Assembly: GCA_000697055.1 (NCBI GenBank)
Contig: JNDT01002027.1
Coordinates: forward strand, 1-64,000
Direction: 5' to 3'
Source of the DNA: Saksenaea vasiformis B4078
Lineage: Eukaryota > Mucoromycota > Mucoromycetes > Mucorales > Saksenaeaceae
DNA: 64,000 nucleotides
Below, one piece after another: positions 34,529-46,639 of the stretch. The first letter of the stretch is position 1. Each line of letters begins with the position of its first letter. The position numbers and the translations under genes were made by a program. Under the pieces are notes generated by a model. The model had not been told where the DNA came from, ran no database searches, and worked only from the letters and a program-made list of their open reading frames with translations.

Positions 34529-36527
34529 CTATTGTTCTCTTTGCACTGTCTGCAAACGACGCTGTACGTTCTGCATAACAAATGTTGTTAATGCCTCTCC
34601 TGTTTGAAGGATCCAGTCCTTTAGAGGCATAAGCGACGGATGATCTGGAATAGGTCCCTCGATTGCTGTGTCAAAGTCCACAGAACCAATGCGAGAAAGA
34701 TAGTCTGCACCGAGAGGTAGCTGCAAGACCTTTTGCTGTATCTGATCCCTATGCTTCTTCGCAACTTCGTCGTTTGCAAACGCCGAGGCACGGTACTTTC
34801 GCACTCGGGCATCCCACATGACATCTTCCCGAATAAATGCTGCAATTGAGTACATATGTTCCATAAGGAGGGGTTGGACATAAAACGCCTTGTGTATTTC
34901 CTCCAAGATACTTTCGAATCGTTGACGGAAGCTGGGCACCGCAAAGATAGCTCGTACCAATGGCCGATGACGATCGTTATTCAAAAGGTCAAACCTGTCC
35001 AGTTTAGCTAGCATGTCGGAAGGGGTATCATTCCGAAGTGGGATCATGCTGCTACCCATGGTTTGATCCAGGTCGGCTGTCATCCATAGGAATCGATCTG
35101 TTTCTGGATCCTGATACAAAAAGTAGTTGTGCGCCTGACCCAGGTAGCCGTCAACGTGACCCATGAGGACTTCAAACGCGATACTACAACGGCGTTAATG
35201 CTCAATTTATATATTGCGTACACGTACTTTTTCAAAAATAGGTCAACATCTAGATGCCTGTTCCAGGCATCTTCTATACGCTCGTCATTCTCGTCTTGGT
35301 CTATTTCAGGATGATCCACAAATTCCATAAAATCGATCAAATCTTGAATACTTAGATCTTCTTTCGATGCAGTCTCAGAAACTTTGTAAAGTGTCTCATT
35401 GTCAAACGAGTAATCCGAAGGTTTAGGTCCTAAATAGGCGAGATTTGCACCACCTCTCAGTTTCGGCGGTGCCATCGGATTTTCCGGCATGCTCCCTTGA
35501 TAAAGAGCACCATTTTTATACTTCTTTCCATGCCCAAAAATGTTTTTCAAGAACGGATTCTTGTAATTATCAATCATCCCATACAGACCCATAGGCTCTT
35601 CGTTGACAAACAGCCTAAATAAACAGTTATTAACCAGCCTTCAGGTAGGTTACGAACTAACCGTATATACGAAGCATGCGATGCAGGCAGACCTGCAGCA
35701 TCAAGCACGTCATAATATAATTTTTCGCGCATAAATGTAGGATCGGTCACACAGGCTCGCAACTTGAAGCGACGATATCCATCCAAGGATAATGGATTAT
35801 CTTTGGAAATGTGGATATTAAAGGAAAACTTCTCAAATAATCGAGAAGTCTGTCCACCAAGTTGAAATTTGACGTTTTCGAATTGACGCAGTTCGTTACC
35901 ACTAATGCAATTCTGAAGGTAAACTGGGGAATGCTTGGTTGCTTTACCTGATGTGTGTCATGTTTACATTAATGGCAAACGACTCTAGGTAGTTGTCGTA
36001 GAGCTCTTGCAAATCGTCCACGGGTGCTTGAATATGCAGCGTCGGAATCTCATTTTGTGGATGAGCACTACTACTGTCCGATCTCTCATACATGTGCGGA
36101 TACAGTGCCGGTAGCGCTTTTAGTCCGCTGTGATATGTGGTGGTACGTCCATAGAAATCATGTACGGGCGTTGAAGATGGTTGACGCATAAACGATTCCT
36201 CATCAACCACAGTGCCATTCTCGTAAATTTGTAAATAATGATATGGCTTAAAAGCTTCAGCATAGCCGACGTACACCAGCGGGTCCAAGTCAGATCTCTC
36301 GAGTACGTAGACTTCTTTGATTCCTTCGATGTGTATAGCCATCTTGACGTCTCGGTTTTTGCCCAAGTCGCCAACCACCTTAAACATTGTTATATCCGTG
36401 GCCTTCGCCACAGCGATCCAAAACACTACAGAAATCAGTACAGGTTATGAGTCGTGATTCTTTTTGCTGTCATTAGGAAAAAAATTTCATCTGCATTGAT
36501 CATACAGCAACATAATAGTTTTCGCAT
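34529..36527 (-). CDS. CotH: CotH family secreted protein (diverged copy 3)
   Basis: 593 residues. Exons 36527-36506, 36425-35948, 35901-35662, 35614-35228 and 35183-34529. As in the two other CotH genes the first exon is 22 nt: MRKLLCC plus one base, then LFWIAVAKA completing the signal peptide, and the four introns sit at equivalent codons. CotH blocks: LDGYRRFKLRACVTDP, FVNEEPMGLYGMIDNYKNP, GHVDGYLGQAHNYFLY and WMTADLDQTMGSSM with the likely metal-binding Asp. It is far from copies 1 and 2 in sequence and carries an extra insertion in the ALYQG region, so it represents an older subfamily. No GPI-type tail. The intron 1 donor (gtatga) is weak but gives the correct phase. Confidence 0.87.
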
Positions 36528-36797
36528 GACGGAGAAAAAAAAGTGTCATAAGGTAAAAAAGCTTATCATAGGTGATATAAATTCTAAAATCGTGTTTGTT
36601 GAAATGCCAATCTGAACCGTTTGCCGTCATTTCATCCTCGGATAAAAATCAACGGTGGTTAGAAGTTGAATAGGGCTTGAAGTGATTTCTATCAAAAATA
36701 AATACTATTATATAGTGGGGGCAAATAAGGATACATAGGCGGGCTAATCCAGTAGCAATCCGCAGACATATATATAGAAAGTGGGAATGTGTGTTCT

Positions 36798-38226
36798 TCA
36801 TTTGAACATACGATAATCGTTATTACTCCATTCTGGCCTATCTGCCAAACGACTTGATCTTTCCATAGAGAACGAAGCCGTAGGATCTGTGATAACCGAC
36901 GTATCACCATTCCGCAAAGGTCGTCCACTCAGTGCAAAGTTCGGTTCTGACGTGGTTTCACGTACGGCTGTAGTACTGAAAGGATTTGTTGATCGTACAC
37001 CGGTGAAAGTTGCCAAAGAATTATGTGCTGGTGCAGCAGTTGTCTTTGCCTCCGGTGGAACTTTGACCTGTTGTAGGTCGATCACATCTTGAGCTTCATC
37101 CGTTCGCGATTTCGATCGTTTGGCCGAATCACTTGTTCCTTTACTGCGAAGATAACGAATTGCCTTTTTTTTTTCCAAGTTTAAAATTATTTTTAGATCA
37201 TAGACGAATTAGTTTTATTTTGTCAGACTTAAACAAGCCTGAGCTATTTACCATGCCACAATTTTCGCAGAACGCTTGACTGGGTAGGCGTGTATAATCG
37301 ACTCTCAGTGCTTCGACCAGCAAAGTAGATTCTATCAATTGGAAATAGACGGTAAAGGACTAACATAGATGGTTTGAGCTTGCTCATGGTTGTACCTATC
37401 AAGACTTACATCTGAACGGTTACCCAAGAACTCAGTCACCTTAAGGAGATTCATCGTAAGATTGACAACAAACGTCAAAATCAAGCATAACAACGATTTT
37501 CGTGCGATATATTCAATAACACGATTATGTTGACTCATTAGTGACTTGGAACTACTGATGTGCATATAAAGTCTAACGGTTTGGTTTCACGTCAGTCTAT
37601 GGAATCTTTGCATCACCATGCCTTTTTACCTTCGAACAAACATGCCACTGAGGAACACATTTGCAAGAGTATCAGCAACAAAGTTGAGGATAATAACGCC
37701 TGACCCCCTATGGTTAATGGGATTAGTCTGAATCAATGTCTCTGCACATTAACATACCACTGCGTGAGACATGTCGAACCAAGGAGAACTTGCTGTTTCA
37801 TAATGTCAATTTGCAGTGAATAGAATGCAAGTTCGTAAGGCCAGTCGGAAAAGCGGAGGGCAATCAGAAAGCCTCCGACGATCTTAATCCATAGGGCATG
37901 TCGATCCGATTCAAGGATAAGAAGACGCATAAACATTACGGCATAGAAAAGTATGTAGGCTACACAAGCAGGCGGAGTCGTTAATTTCCATAGTTTCCCG
38001 TTTGTGTATATTCTAACCAATGTGCCATAGCCTAAAAAAGGGAAAATCAGTTGATGAACTGGCTCAACGTGGCTGTGACTTACGAAACCAGGAGTGGGAA
38101 AAAAGCACAAGTCGTAATCTCGAACAAGGGTATGAGGCCGAATAAAAGTCGATGGATTAAGAAAACAACAACTTGGGCCATATTGAGCAGATGACTAACA
38201 GATACGATTAGGCTGAAGTTCATCAT
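36798..38226 (-). CDS. polytopic membrane protein with cytoplasmic tail
   Basis: 354 residues in the model 38226-38109, 38031-37758, 37707-37630, 37572-37424, 37331-37252 and 37163-36798. Hydrophobic helices: MAQVVVFLIHRLLFGLIPLF, PPACVAYILFYAVMFMRLL, IKIVGGFLIALRF, GVIILNFVADTLANVFLSG and LLCLILTFVVNLTMNLL, so at least five to seven transmembrane segments, followed by a soluble Ser/Thr/Lys-rich tail of about 140 residues. An earlier exon (near 38390-38310, MIILSPYGERVVDRIN and a further helix) may belong at the start, which would make a seven-helix layout. Intron 1 (gtgctt donor) is the least certain. Not assigned to a family; receptor-like proteins of this plan are common in fungi. Confidence 0.6.
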
Positions 38227-38949
38227 TGCGCTTTATTTACATTTTGCCTTGAGTACGTCGAAATTGTCTGTAACACACCATAAAATTACGTACAGATACA
38301 ACGACAGAGAGCCACATGCCGATCATATTGATACGGTCAACGACTCTCTCTCCATATGGTGATAATATGATCATGATGTCTTATTCCTCCGCTTTAATTC
38401 GGCACCCGAGAATATAAATCTTCGTCGTCGTCCTCAGCGTCTTCGTTGTAGTCTTCGTCGTAGATTAGTGTAAAAAAAGAAAAGGAGAAAGGAATAAGAA
38501 AGGTTGGCACGGTGAGACAGGAACTAAAAAAAAAGAGGTTTTTGAATGAGAAAAGCCACGGTCTTTTTGTTATATACAGCTGGATGCTGGAGTTTGAAAA
38601 ATAAGCGTAGGGTTTGTTAAAGCGCGAACCTATTCTGCATTCCACTTCTTTCCGAAGTACTAAGCTTACCAATTCGCAATAGGTCTCCGCCCTTCCCGTT
38701 GGAAAATAGGCTTTTCTTGCTTAAATATATGAAGGTAAAGTGTGCCTCTGAAAAGCGTGGTATATTTTTTAAAGTTTGCTCATCTCCAGAACTCAATTGG
38801 TTAGGTTTTATTTGTTTGACTTATTCCTCTACCCCGCTTTCAACGATCATAAAAAATGGAACCAATGATGGCATCCCAGTTTGAGGATTTTAACGGAGTT
38901 ACAAGTGATCGGCGGGAATATCAGAACCCTTCAGGGATCTGTAGCTAAT
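38227..38949. other. intergenic
   Basis: Between two minus-strand genes. Contains a possible upstream exon of the membrane protein (about 38310-38390) and an acidic run (38398-38470) without a gene context. Confidence 0.4.
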
Positions 38950-41900
38950 TCAACCTATCACAGCGAATTCAGGGGAGTACCAAACTTCCCAGTCGTTTTC
39001 GTTCTGCGGATTGCCAAAGATTTTGAGAGCCTTAACACGGAGCCTAAACGTTCCGTTAGGAACAAGGTGGATAGACCAGCTGTTCTCAGTTCTAAGTACA
39101 AAACGGCCCCGCCAGTCGTACACCCAATCCGAGTTGTCGTCACTATGGTCATTCCGGGACAACCAGTGGTCCGTGCCGTGCGGCAGATCTCCCACGACGG
39201 TATTATTCTGAACAAGCTGTAATTTCATTATGGCACTCGGAGTTCCAAGACGATTATACAAATAGAGGACATCACCGTCTCGGAAGTTATAGACCAACGA
39301 GTGATTGCTATACAATGGTCCCTGCCGTAATACAGGTTCGGCCATACGGTTCCCGATGTAAGGATAACCTTGCTGAGTACCAATCCACTTAGATGACTTA
39401 TTTCCATTTGCTTTGCTCTACCTTTGTATCAAAAATTGGCAGGTCTCGTTGGTTTCCCAAAGAACCATAATAGGGAATTTGTAACGATTTAGTTTGGCGA
39501 TCGTCTGTTTCATTAATCACAAGGAAACCTCCATAAATTAAATGCGACATATTGAAAGCAGGTTGGGTGAACGTCACGAGGATATCACCGGCCTCGCCGC
39601 CTCGTAATGATATTTCTGTTTTCTCAAATTTCACCGATCCATGAATCATCCGATATTCGGGCTGAGCGATTGGGACCGCGCTCCCGGAAAGGTCATAGCC
39701 TATTGTAAGAAAGAATGGGGTTACAAGGTATATTGTTGCATATATTTGTCAAACCTGAAACAGCAGCCGCCGGAAGATGATTAAGATGGTACGTTTTCGT
39801 TTTGTTCGACTCGTTCTTTATTGTCAGCGTGGTCCCTCCCAGAAAATGGGCAGTGTCGTTCAGAGCGATCTTGAAAGGGCTGACGCTAGTTGTACCTTGA
39901 ATCGAATCGTAGATCTTTAGTGACGCTAGTCAGTCAAAACCGCAAAGCGGGTCCTGCTATAATAGAGACCTGTATCAAGCCAGATCCTTGTTTTGCTGGC
40001 GAGTCCAAATTACTGTTGTCGGGTGCTATCACAGGCTTGGCATAATTTGTGACGGCTCTCAGCACAGTTTCCGGATCGCGTTGGCCTGTCGCCTCCATAT
40101 ACAGTGCGATACACCCCGCAACATAGGGCTACACGTGTTTTGTTCAAATCAAAATGAGACCGAGAGATGCTTACTGCAGCCATGCTTGTTCCACTCAGCA
40201 TTGCATACCCCCCTATGACCGAATTCCACGTGAGAAGGACGTTACCCTGGTAGAAGGACCAACGATTAATTACCGAGTTTTAGCGGATATGTCGAATAGA
40301 TCTGTCCTCCGACTCCCGCGACATCGGGTTTCACGTGCAGCTGCGACCCCACACAAGCGTCAATTGTTTTTCGTTTCTCTTTTTTCTTTTATCCTGTACC
40401 TCTGGATCAGGTCCCCAAGTTGAGAATCTTTTATAGCGGTTTGGGTTAACATATCCCACAGATGATTATATTTGAAATTATCTATTTTCTTACGATGACA
40501 TCATGCCAGCTGTTTTGACATGGATGAGCGCAGTGGTGAATTCCAAAGCCACCGATCGCTGGGATTTCAGCATACGTTCAATAGTTGTGCCATCGGCGGA
40601 GGTCACCGTAGCAACAGGGATCCGGACACGTGCGCGGTCTCGTAAACTTATCGTGTCCGTGGCCGAGTCTGCAACTACTAGCATACCTGTTCCACCAGCA
40701 TTCTGCACGTGTCTTGCCATTTGTCCCCACCCGCAATCTCCGGGTCTCACCAGAACGATGTTCTGCTTCATGTCTTGCAGAATTGGGGTGCAAGCGTCTG
40801 TGGCATGGACAACCTGCGTTTTGCCTTCCTGAGCCGTAAACCGTGGATTCGACGTTGTCGAGTACTCTTGGAGATCAGGATAAATTAGTAACCAAATCAA
40901 GCCATAAATAACAAAGGAAAAAAAATAAGCGTGGTTAGTCCTAACCAAATGTGCCTAAAGTCGCTGTGTCGTTGACTATTCTAACGACATGACCGAGCTT
41001 CTCTCCATTGTCTACGGACGCCACCGCGAGAACGTTTTGACCGATCGCAGGAGACGGTGTTCGTGCGATGCCTTAAAATGGTGTTTACCCATGTGCTGAT
41101 TAGAAATTCCGAACGCTCCTTCACATCTTTAGAGTTTTTACCGTCTCTTCCCTCGTTTCCTTGCGCCACCACCACAACGACACCCCTCTCAACGATGTTG
41201 GACAGTGCGACAGCAAGAGCATCCTAAAAGGAAAAAGGTTTTCAAAGCACATGTAGAAAACTTTCGCTACCTCTTCCCATGCACTTTCGCCTCCGCCCAG
41301 AGACAAGTTCAGGACGTCCATACCGTTTTGGGCAGCCATTTCGCTACCGCAAGACAGTAATGTTAGCTGACGTTTTGTGTTGGGCTGCTTTCTGCGTCCC
41401 CCCTCTCTTTTTCTCTCTCTCTTTCTTCTCATGCATGCTAATACCAATGTCCCCGACGCTCTCCTATCTTTTTCAGCTACCTACGCTGCAGCCAAAATAA
41501 TATCGTCGTCTGTATCACCATTACAACCAAAAATACTTTGGAATAGCTATCAGATAACTACGTAGTACATAAGATAGGTTACCGCCAAACACCCAACTGC
41601 ACATTTGGTGCGACCCCTTGAAAACCCTATCGACAGATCTTAATTTCAGCTGCTGTATTGTTGATGCGTACTTTCTGCGTGTCATTTGCAGCAATTATGC
41701 CAGCGACATGTGTACCATGGCCGTCACACTCTTCGCTAAGTTGAAAGGTCAGTAGCATTCACTGTCATCTATCTCCTGCTTTTTCATGCAGTTCAACCTA
41801 CAAGGGATCGCTGTCTGGTGATGGACTGGTATCTTCGCTGTAAGAATCACCGACCAAGTCATAACCATATCGAACAAGACATCCTTCCTAATATTGCATC

Positions 41901-42566
41901 GTAAAAGATAGAAAAGAGTTGCTGCTGTTGTTTTTTTTTCGTCTTTGTTACCCCAAAACATCCACCCAAAGATGGATGTGTATAATCTACTCCTGTGTCT
42001 AGTATCCCAACCTTGATGCCTTTACCCGTCCACCCTTGTTTTCTTGTCTGGTTCACACCTGTAAGTGCATGGGCGGCTTGCAAATTGGGCAAGCCAGTAT
42101 CAGTCGTGCCAAATTCAAACAACGACGACTTGATTGCGCGTGGACGTGAATAGCGTTTTCCAGGCCAGTAGCGATGGACATAAGGGCAGGTGTTTAATGT
42201 CTGAGCAAGAAATATTGCGGGCTTGAGGTTGTCCATCGGAGTCGATTGAATACTTGCTGCAGAAAAATGCGGAGAAGGCGACATATGAATTGACATGCCG
42301 TTCATGATATTGGTGAAGCGGTACCGCACCGTTACGTTGAGTCCTGCCTGTTCTAGGTACTTTAGGAAGGCCTCCTGATCGGCCAAAGCTGCCTGTCGAT
42401 CAGTGATAGGTGAGCGGAACTGCACAGTGTATCTGTGGACTGCTTCCGGGTGTCGTTGATGATGTCCATGAGCTTTGTAGGACTTATGCTTGCGATACAC
42501 TCTGTGGCTGTCTCCTGTTACACAAGCAAAAAGCCAGATCCAATGAACGATCCATAGTGTCTTCAT
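38950..42566 (-). CDS. secreted subtilisin-like serine protease with PA and C-terminal beta domains
   Basis: S8 subtilase, 888 residues in 16 exons: 42566-41952, 41887-41802, 41735-41672, 41626-41583, 41535-41485, 41343-41271, 41223-41142, 41071-40946, 40866-40494, 40427-40400, 40340-40274, 40212-40175, 40128-39970, 39914-39755, 39699-39422 and 39372-38950. All phases close. Signal peptide (LWIVHWIWLFACVTG), inhibitor I9-like propeptide, then the triad: Asp190 (GILDTGVDYTHP), His240 (CDGHGTHVAG) and Ser546 (LSGTSMAAPYVAG); oxyanion Asn334 (AQGNEG). A protease-associated domain lies at about 390-480 between His and Ser, and Fn3-like beta domains follow. This is the PA-subtilase layout of minor extracellular proteases. 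Secreted, probably nutritional or wall-modifying. Donors at exons 4 (gtaacc) and 13 (gtctct) are atypical but needed for frame. Confidence 0.9.
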
Positions 42567-43853
42567 TGCTTATAAAACGAAGAAACAGACGAACAAAAAG
42601 AAAAAGAAAGGGAACTGCGCTACCTTTATTATTATATTTTCAGTTCTGATTGATATTCTTTATTACATTCTCGCAAGCCAACGGCAGAAGAACTGTTTGT
42701 ACGGTTACCATTTTGAATTAAAGTTTTGTTAATGAGGTCATTTTTATTTTCCCAAGATGAATAATTTGGTTCGTGTCCCCAAAAAACCAATTTGGAGGAG
42801 CCACGGCTAGAAAAAGGTACTCAACAACTTCTTCTACACTGTGTGCTACTTGGGCCCGTGCAAAAATCGAAAGATACGCACCTATTGCAGACTTTGTTGC
42901 GTCATTCCAAGGGAGTACTACCAAATGCGGGATTTTCCATTGATGAAACTTGCTGATCGGTCACTTCTTGTCCTTCGATTGAATTTTCGGAAAGTACGGG
43001 CCCGGTGTCACTTCTGACTTTCATTTTTACCCGATGAAAAAAGCGCAAGCGAAAAAAAAAAAGCCTCCCACTTCCCCTTCACTGATAAAAATTCCACGTC
43101 CCTATCAGTTAGATAACGGAAGTTAAAAAGGCCAAGGATAACATCGGGATAAGCAGATAAGGAGCACCCGGCTGTTCACTAAACTCTGTCTTAATAGTAA
43201 ATTGCCATCAAGCCAGGGCCTAATAGTTCATTGAGAAAGCTTGTTGGGCGTGAGAATCCTTTGAACGGGAAAGGTTCACGTCTTCTCACGAGTTTGATTG
43301 GGTCTGTGTCGCCCAAGCGGCGGTAGGAAAAGGTGCCCACCCGTTGGATGACGGACACCAAACCTAATCTCGGTGTTTGGACGATGGTACCACGAGGGAT
43401 CTGATGCAAAAAAAGTCAATCTCATATAAACTTCCCACCGCATGATTTCTCAGTCTACAATAGAAACTACAGACGCAAGGGTCCGTGCGAATCCAAATAT
43501 CTGCAAAAGCAGAAGAAAATATCATTATTCTCTTGCTTCAACTGTTTCGTTTTCCCATGGCTGCACAATAGTAGTAACTCCGTTCTATATAAGTGGAACG
43601 AATATGTATAAGGAAATAGTTTTAGGTTTGCAGGTCATAGGTCTAAATTGACCTTGTTGAGCGGTATTTGGTAAGTAAAACCCAAACCCGCAGCCATTGA
43701 ACCACTAAGGTCTCTCTATTCGATAGCGGAGATAGCCGACCAAACCAAGGGCGGTTTCAAATAGCCAATTTTTTTTTCTATTTAAACCTTTGTTGTCACC
43801 GAGTCGGTCGATCACCCATCCCTTTTTTTTTTCCTTCTCAGCCTTTTCCCTTT
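42567..43853. other. intergenic with coding-like blocks
   Basis: Two minus-strand blocks look coding but could not be joined: 42924-42718 (VVLPWNDATKSAIGAYLSIF, VVEYLFLAVAPPNWFFGD) and 43409-43191 (IPRGTIVQTPRLGLVSVIQR, PTSFLNELLGPGLMAIYY), the second just after a ttttgcatcag acceptor. They may be exons of one unrecognised or broken gene. Confidence 0.35.
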
Positions 43854-45260
43854 ATGACCACTGAAGTACGCGAAGTCGCCACTTCTACCGAAAAATTCAA
43901 GGTCGAAGAAACGACCATCGACCACTATGTTGAAGAAGATCGGGCTTCCAGTATTGTCAATGAATTCGGACATGGCACCGGTTCGTGGCTTACTGCGTAC
44001 GCAAACGTCGTCTGTGTCGTTGCTGGTACGGGTACTCTGGGTCTCCCTTACGCTTTCAAGAACGGTGGATGGCTAGGCATTCTTATTCTGATGCTTGCCT
44101 ATATGATGGCTGTATACAGTGGTATCATTCTTATTCGGTGTCTCTACTACAAGCCTGGCCATCGTCTCCATGACTACAAGGAAATCGGTACAGCTGCTTT
44201 TGGACTACCTGGTTATATTGTCGCCTCGTTCCTTCACATCCTCAATCTATTTGGCTGTCCGGCGCTTTACCTAGTGTTGGCTGGTGGTAACATGCACGAT
44301 CTTCTCAAGCACACGGTAAGCTTAGTAACCATTGATTGGATCACATGTTCTTACGCGTTTGCTTTGTTTGTTTAGGCGGCTGGGCTTACAGCGCAATACT
44401 GGAGTATTATTTTTGCCGCTTTGTTGTTGATTCCCTCTGTCACCATGAAGACGTTGCGTGAAGTTACTGCGGTTGCTGTTATTGGTGCTTTGAGCACGAT
44501 GATTGCTGTATTTATTATTGTGATCCGTTCCCCCATTGAACGCAGCATGAATCCAAACCCTGTTACACATGAAGGCGTTATCTGGGCTGGTTTCCCTACC
44601 GCCTTGTCCACCATTGCTTTCTCTTTCGGTGGCAACAACACTTATCCCCACGTCGAACATGCTCTCGCTAAACCTCATCAGTGGAAATGGGCTGTTACAG
44701 CTGGTCTGTCGACTTGTACTGCTCTCTACGTGATGACTGCTGTCCCTGGTTATTGGTCCTACGGTCAAGCAACTTTGTCACCCATCTACAACAGTTTCCA
44801 GGACGGTTCGGCTGCCAAGATTGTTGCTATGATTGTCATGACTATTCACGTTATTCTCGCCATTCCTATCTACACCACTTCGTTCTCTCTCGAATTTGAA
44901 AAGTTCACTCGCTGCCACGAGGATAGACTTGGTAAATTTGGTGCCTGGCTTGGACGTGCCGTCATCCGTACAGCAACCATGGTCATTCTTGCTTTGCTTG
45001 CTGTCTTTGTTCCTTTCTTTGACAACTTTATGAGTCTTATCGGTGCGCTTGCCAACTGCGGTCTCGTTTTCCTGTTGCCAGTTCTTTGTTACCTGAAGCT
45101 TACTGGTGTGCGAAACAAGCCTTGGTACGAATTGGCCTTTTGCGCTCTCACTTTGCTCTTGGGTCTTGTCGGATGTATCTTTGGAACAAAGGATGCTGTT
45201 CTCGGTTTGAAGGCAAGCTTCGAGTCTGCTGGAACAGCAAGTACTGGTGGTCATCATTAG
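43854..45260 (+). CDS. amino-acid transporter, AAAP/Avt family
   Basis: 448 residues; exons 43854-44315 and 44376-45260. Hydrophilic N-terminus of about 45 residues, then eleven or so membrane helices. The family motif is clear in helix 1: VAGTGTLGLPYAFKNGGWLG (about residues 58-77), and later blocks AFSFGGNNTYPHVEHAL, PGYWSYG and GALANCGLVFLLPVLCYLK fit vacuolar Avt-type and other AAAP amino-acid/proton symporters or antiporters. Substrate and membrane cannot be told from sequence alone. The upstream tract tttctatttaaac, about 80 bp before the ATG, is a TATA-like candidate followed by a pyrimidine-rich leader. Confidence 0.88.
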
Positions 45261-46639
45261 ATCTAAAAAAAATTACAGCGCTGTGCGCTATATACAATTG
45301 TTTTCCTCCTGTTCAACTTATCCCATTCTAATCTTTTATTCGTTTTGTGTACATATCTCATGGTTTTCCTCCATCTCTCTCCCTTTCCCTCTTTCTTTTG
45401 TGTCTGTGTAATACAATAAATGAGTTCTTTATCAATTTAATTCCTTTTAAGGATTTTTATGCAAGGGAGTTCCATTGCAATGAATCGCACCATCCTAGCA
45501 TGGACTGAAAAGGGGTTTTGTTTACCCGGTGTTCTGTCTGCTGATACACACTTTGTATTGAGCGACAGTGGTCAGATTCTCTTTTAGGGGTATTTAGCCC
45601 CTGTCTTTTGTTGTGATTCATGCATGACATGCAAGTCATACCTCAACTTGCAATTCTGTCATGTTTCATCGTCTGACGTGTTTATGACCACATGCACATT
45701 TGCAGCGGTTCCCCTTCAAACACAGCGCACATGGTTCTTCCTTATTTTTCCTTAAGTGGCCCGTGTCCTCAATGTCTTCTTAATCACTAGCTAAGCTATT
45801 ACACTCTACAAGATCGTATCTTCCAACACTTCCTTTTAGTAATTACCTGGAAACGCCGAAATCCACTTGATGGGAAAGAGCATTCCAAATCAGTTTAGAC
45901 TAGCTTGTACAAGAATCTTCTTAATTCTGTTCTGCGTTACAAATGGCGGTGTTACTGGATGTAAGCTTTTCGGCTCTCAACTGTTCAATGGTGGCACCCA
46001 AAGGAAGTCAGTCGTGAAAAACGGATAAGCGATGCTTGTGAAGAAAAATATACTGATAAAAGCTATTCTATCAGTATCGATTTGTGGCTGTGAGTATGCC
46101 TATTAGGTAAGCATACCCATTTTACTCTCGTCAGAAAACGAAAAGAAGGGAAAGAAGGATCTACCGTTCATCAGACAGAAGATGCAACCTCGGGCGCATA
46201 AAAACAAAATAATGAAGAGAAGAAGGGGAAAAAGTAGCAAGAAAGAGCAAGTTAGCCAACAGATGTAGCCATGGATTTTGTCCTAACTGTACAACACAAT
46301 GAATTGACGTAGCAACTGCTGTCCCTCATATCGTACAAAGCAGAAACTCTGCCCATCAATGCGCATACACTTGAATAGAAATTTTCGCTGATGCCAGTAT
46401 CTTGTAGCAATGGGACGATATACGTAAACAAGAGCGAGTCAATACATGTCTTATGCCCTAGTTACCTGGGGCATCACAGCATGCATGAATCAAATAAATC
46501 GTCCAATCATGAAATACACAGGAAGCCTCGCTTTCGCTTTTTCTAACATTTCCCGATTTGGAATGGGCGGAGCATCGTATTCCTTGCGACAGACTCGGAA
46601 CTGCCTTTTTTCCTGTCACTGTTCTTCCAAAGCTAACAA
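45261..46639. other. intergenic
   Basis: 3' flank of the transporter and promoter side of the helicase gene. Only short unsupported frames on both strands. Confidence 0.5.

Noticed and set aside
34529..36527. Recent horizontal transfer of CotH from bacteria
   Set aside because: All three copies share a eukaryotic intron plan and signal peptide; the family is native and expanded in Mucorales.
38950..39211. CotH or other GPI-anchored protein on either strand near the subtilase end
   Set aside because: The alternative frames have no signal and overlap a clear C-terminal subtilase domain.
43680..43760. tRNA-like stretch with internal box-like sequence
   Set aside because: No cloverleaf with paired acceptor and anticodon stems could be drawn.
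44322..45257. Long antisense frames opposite the amino-acid transporter
   Set aside because: They mirror the hydrophobic codons of the transporter and show no independent family signal.
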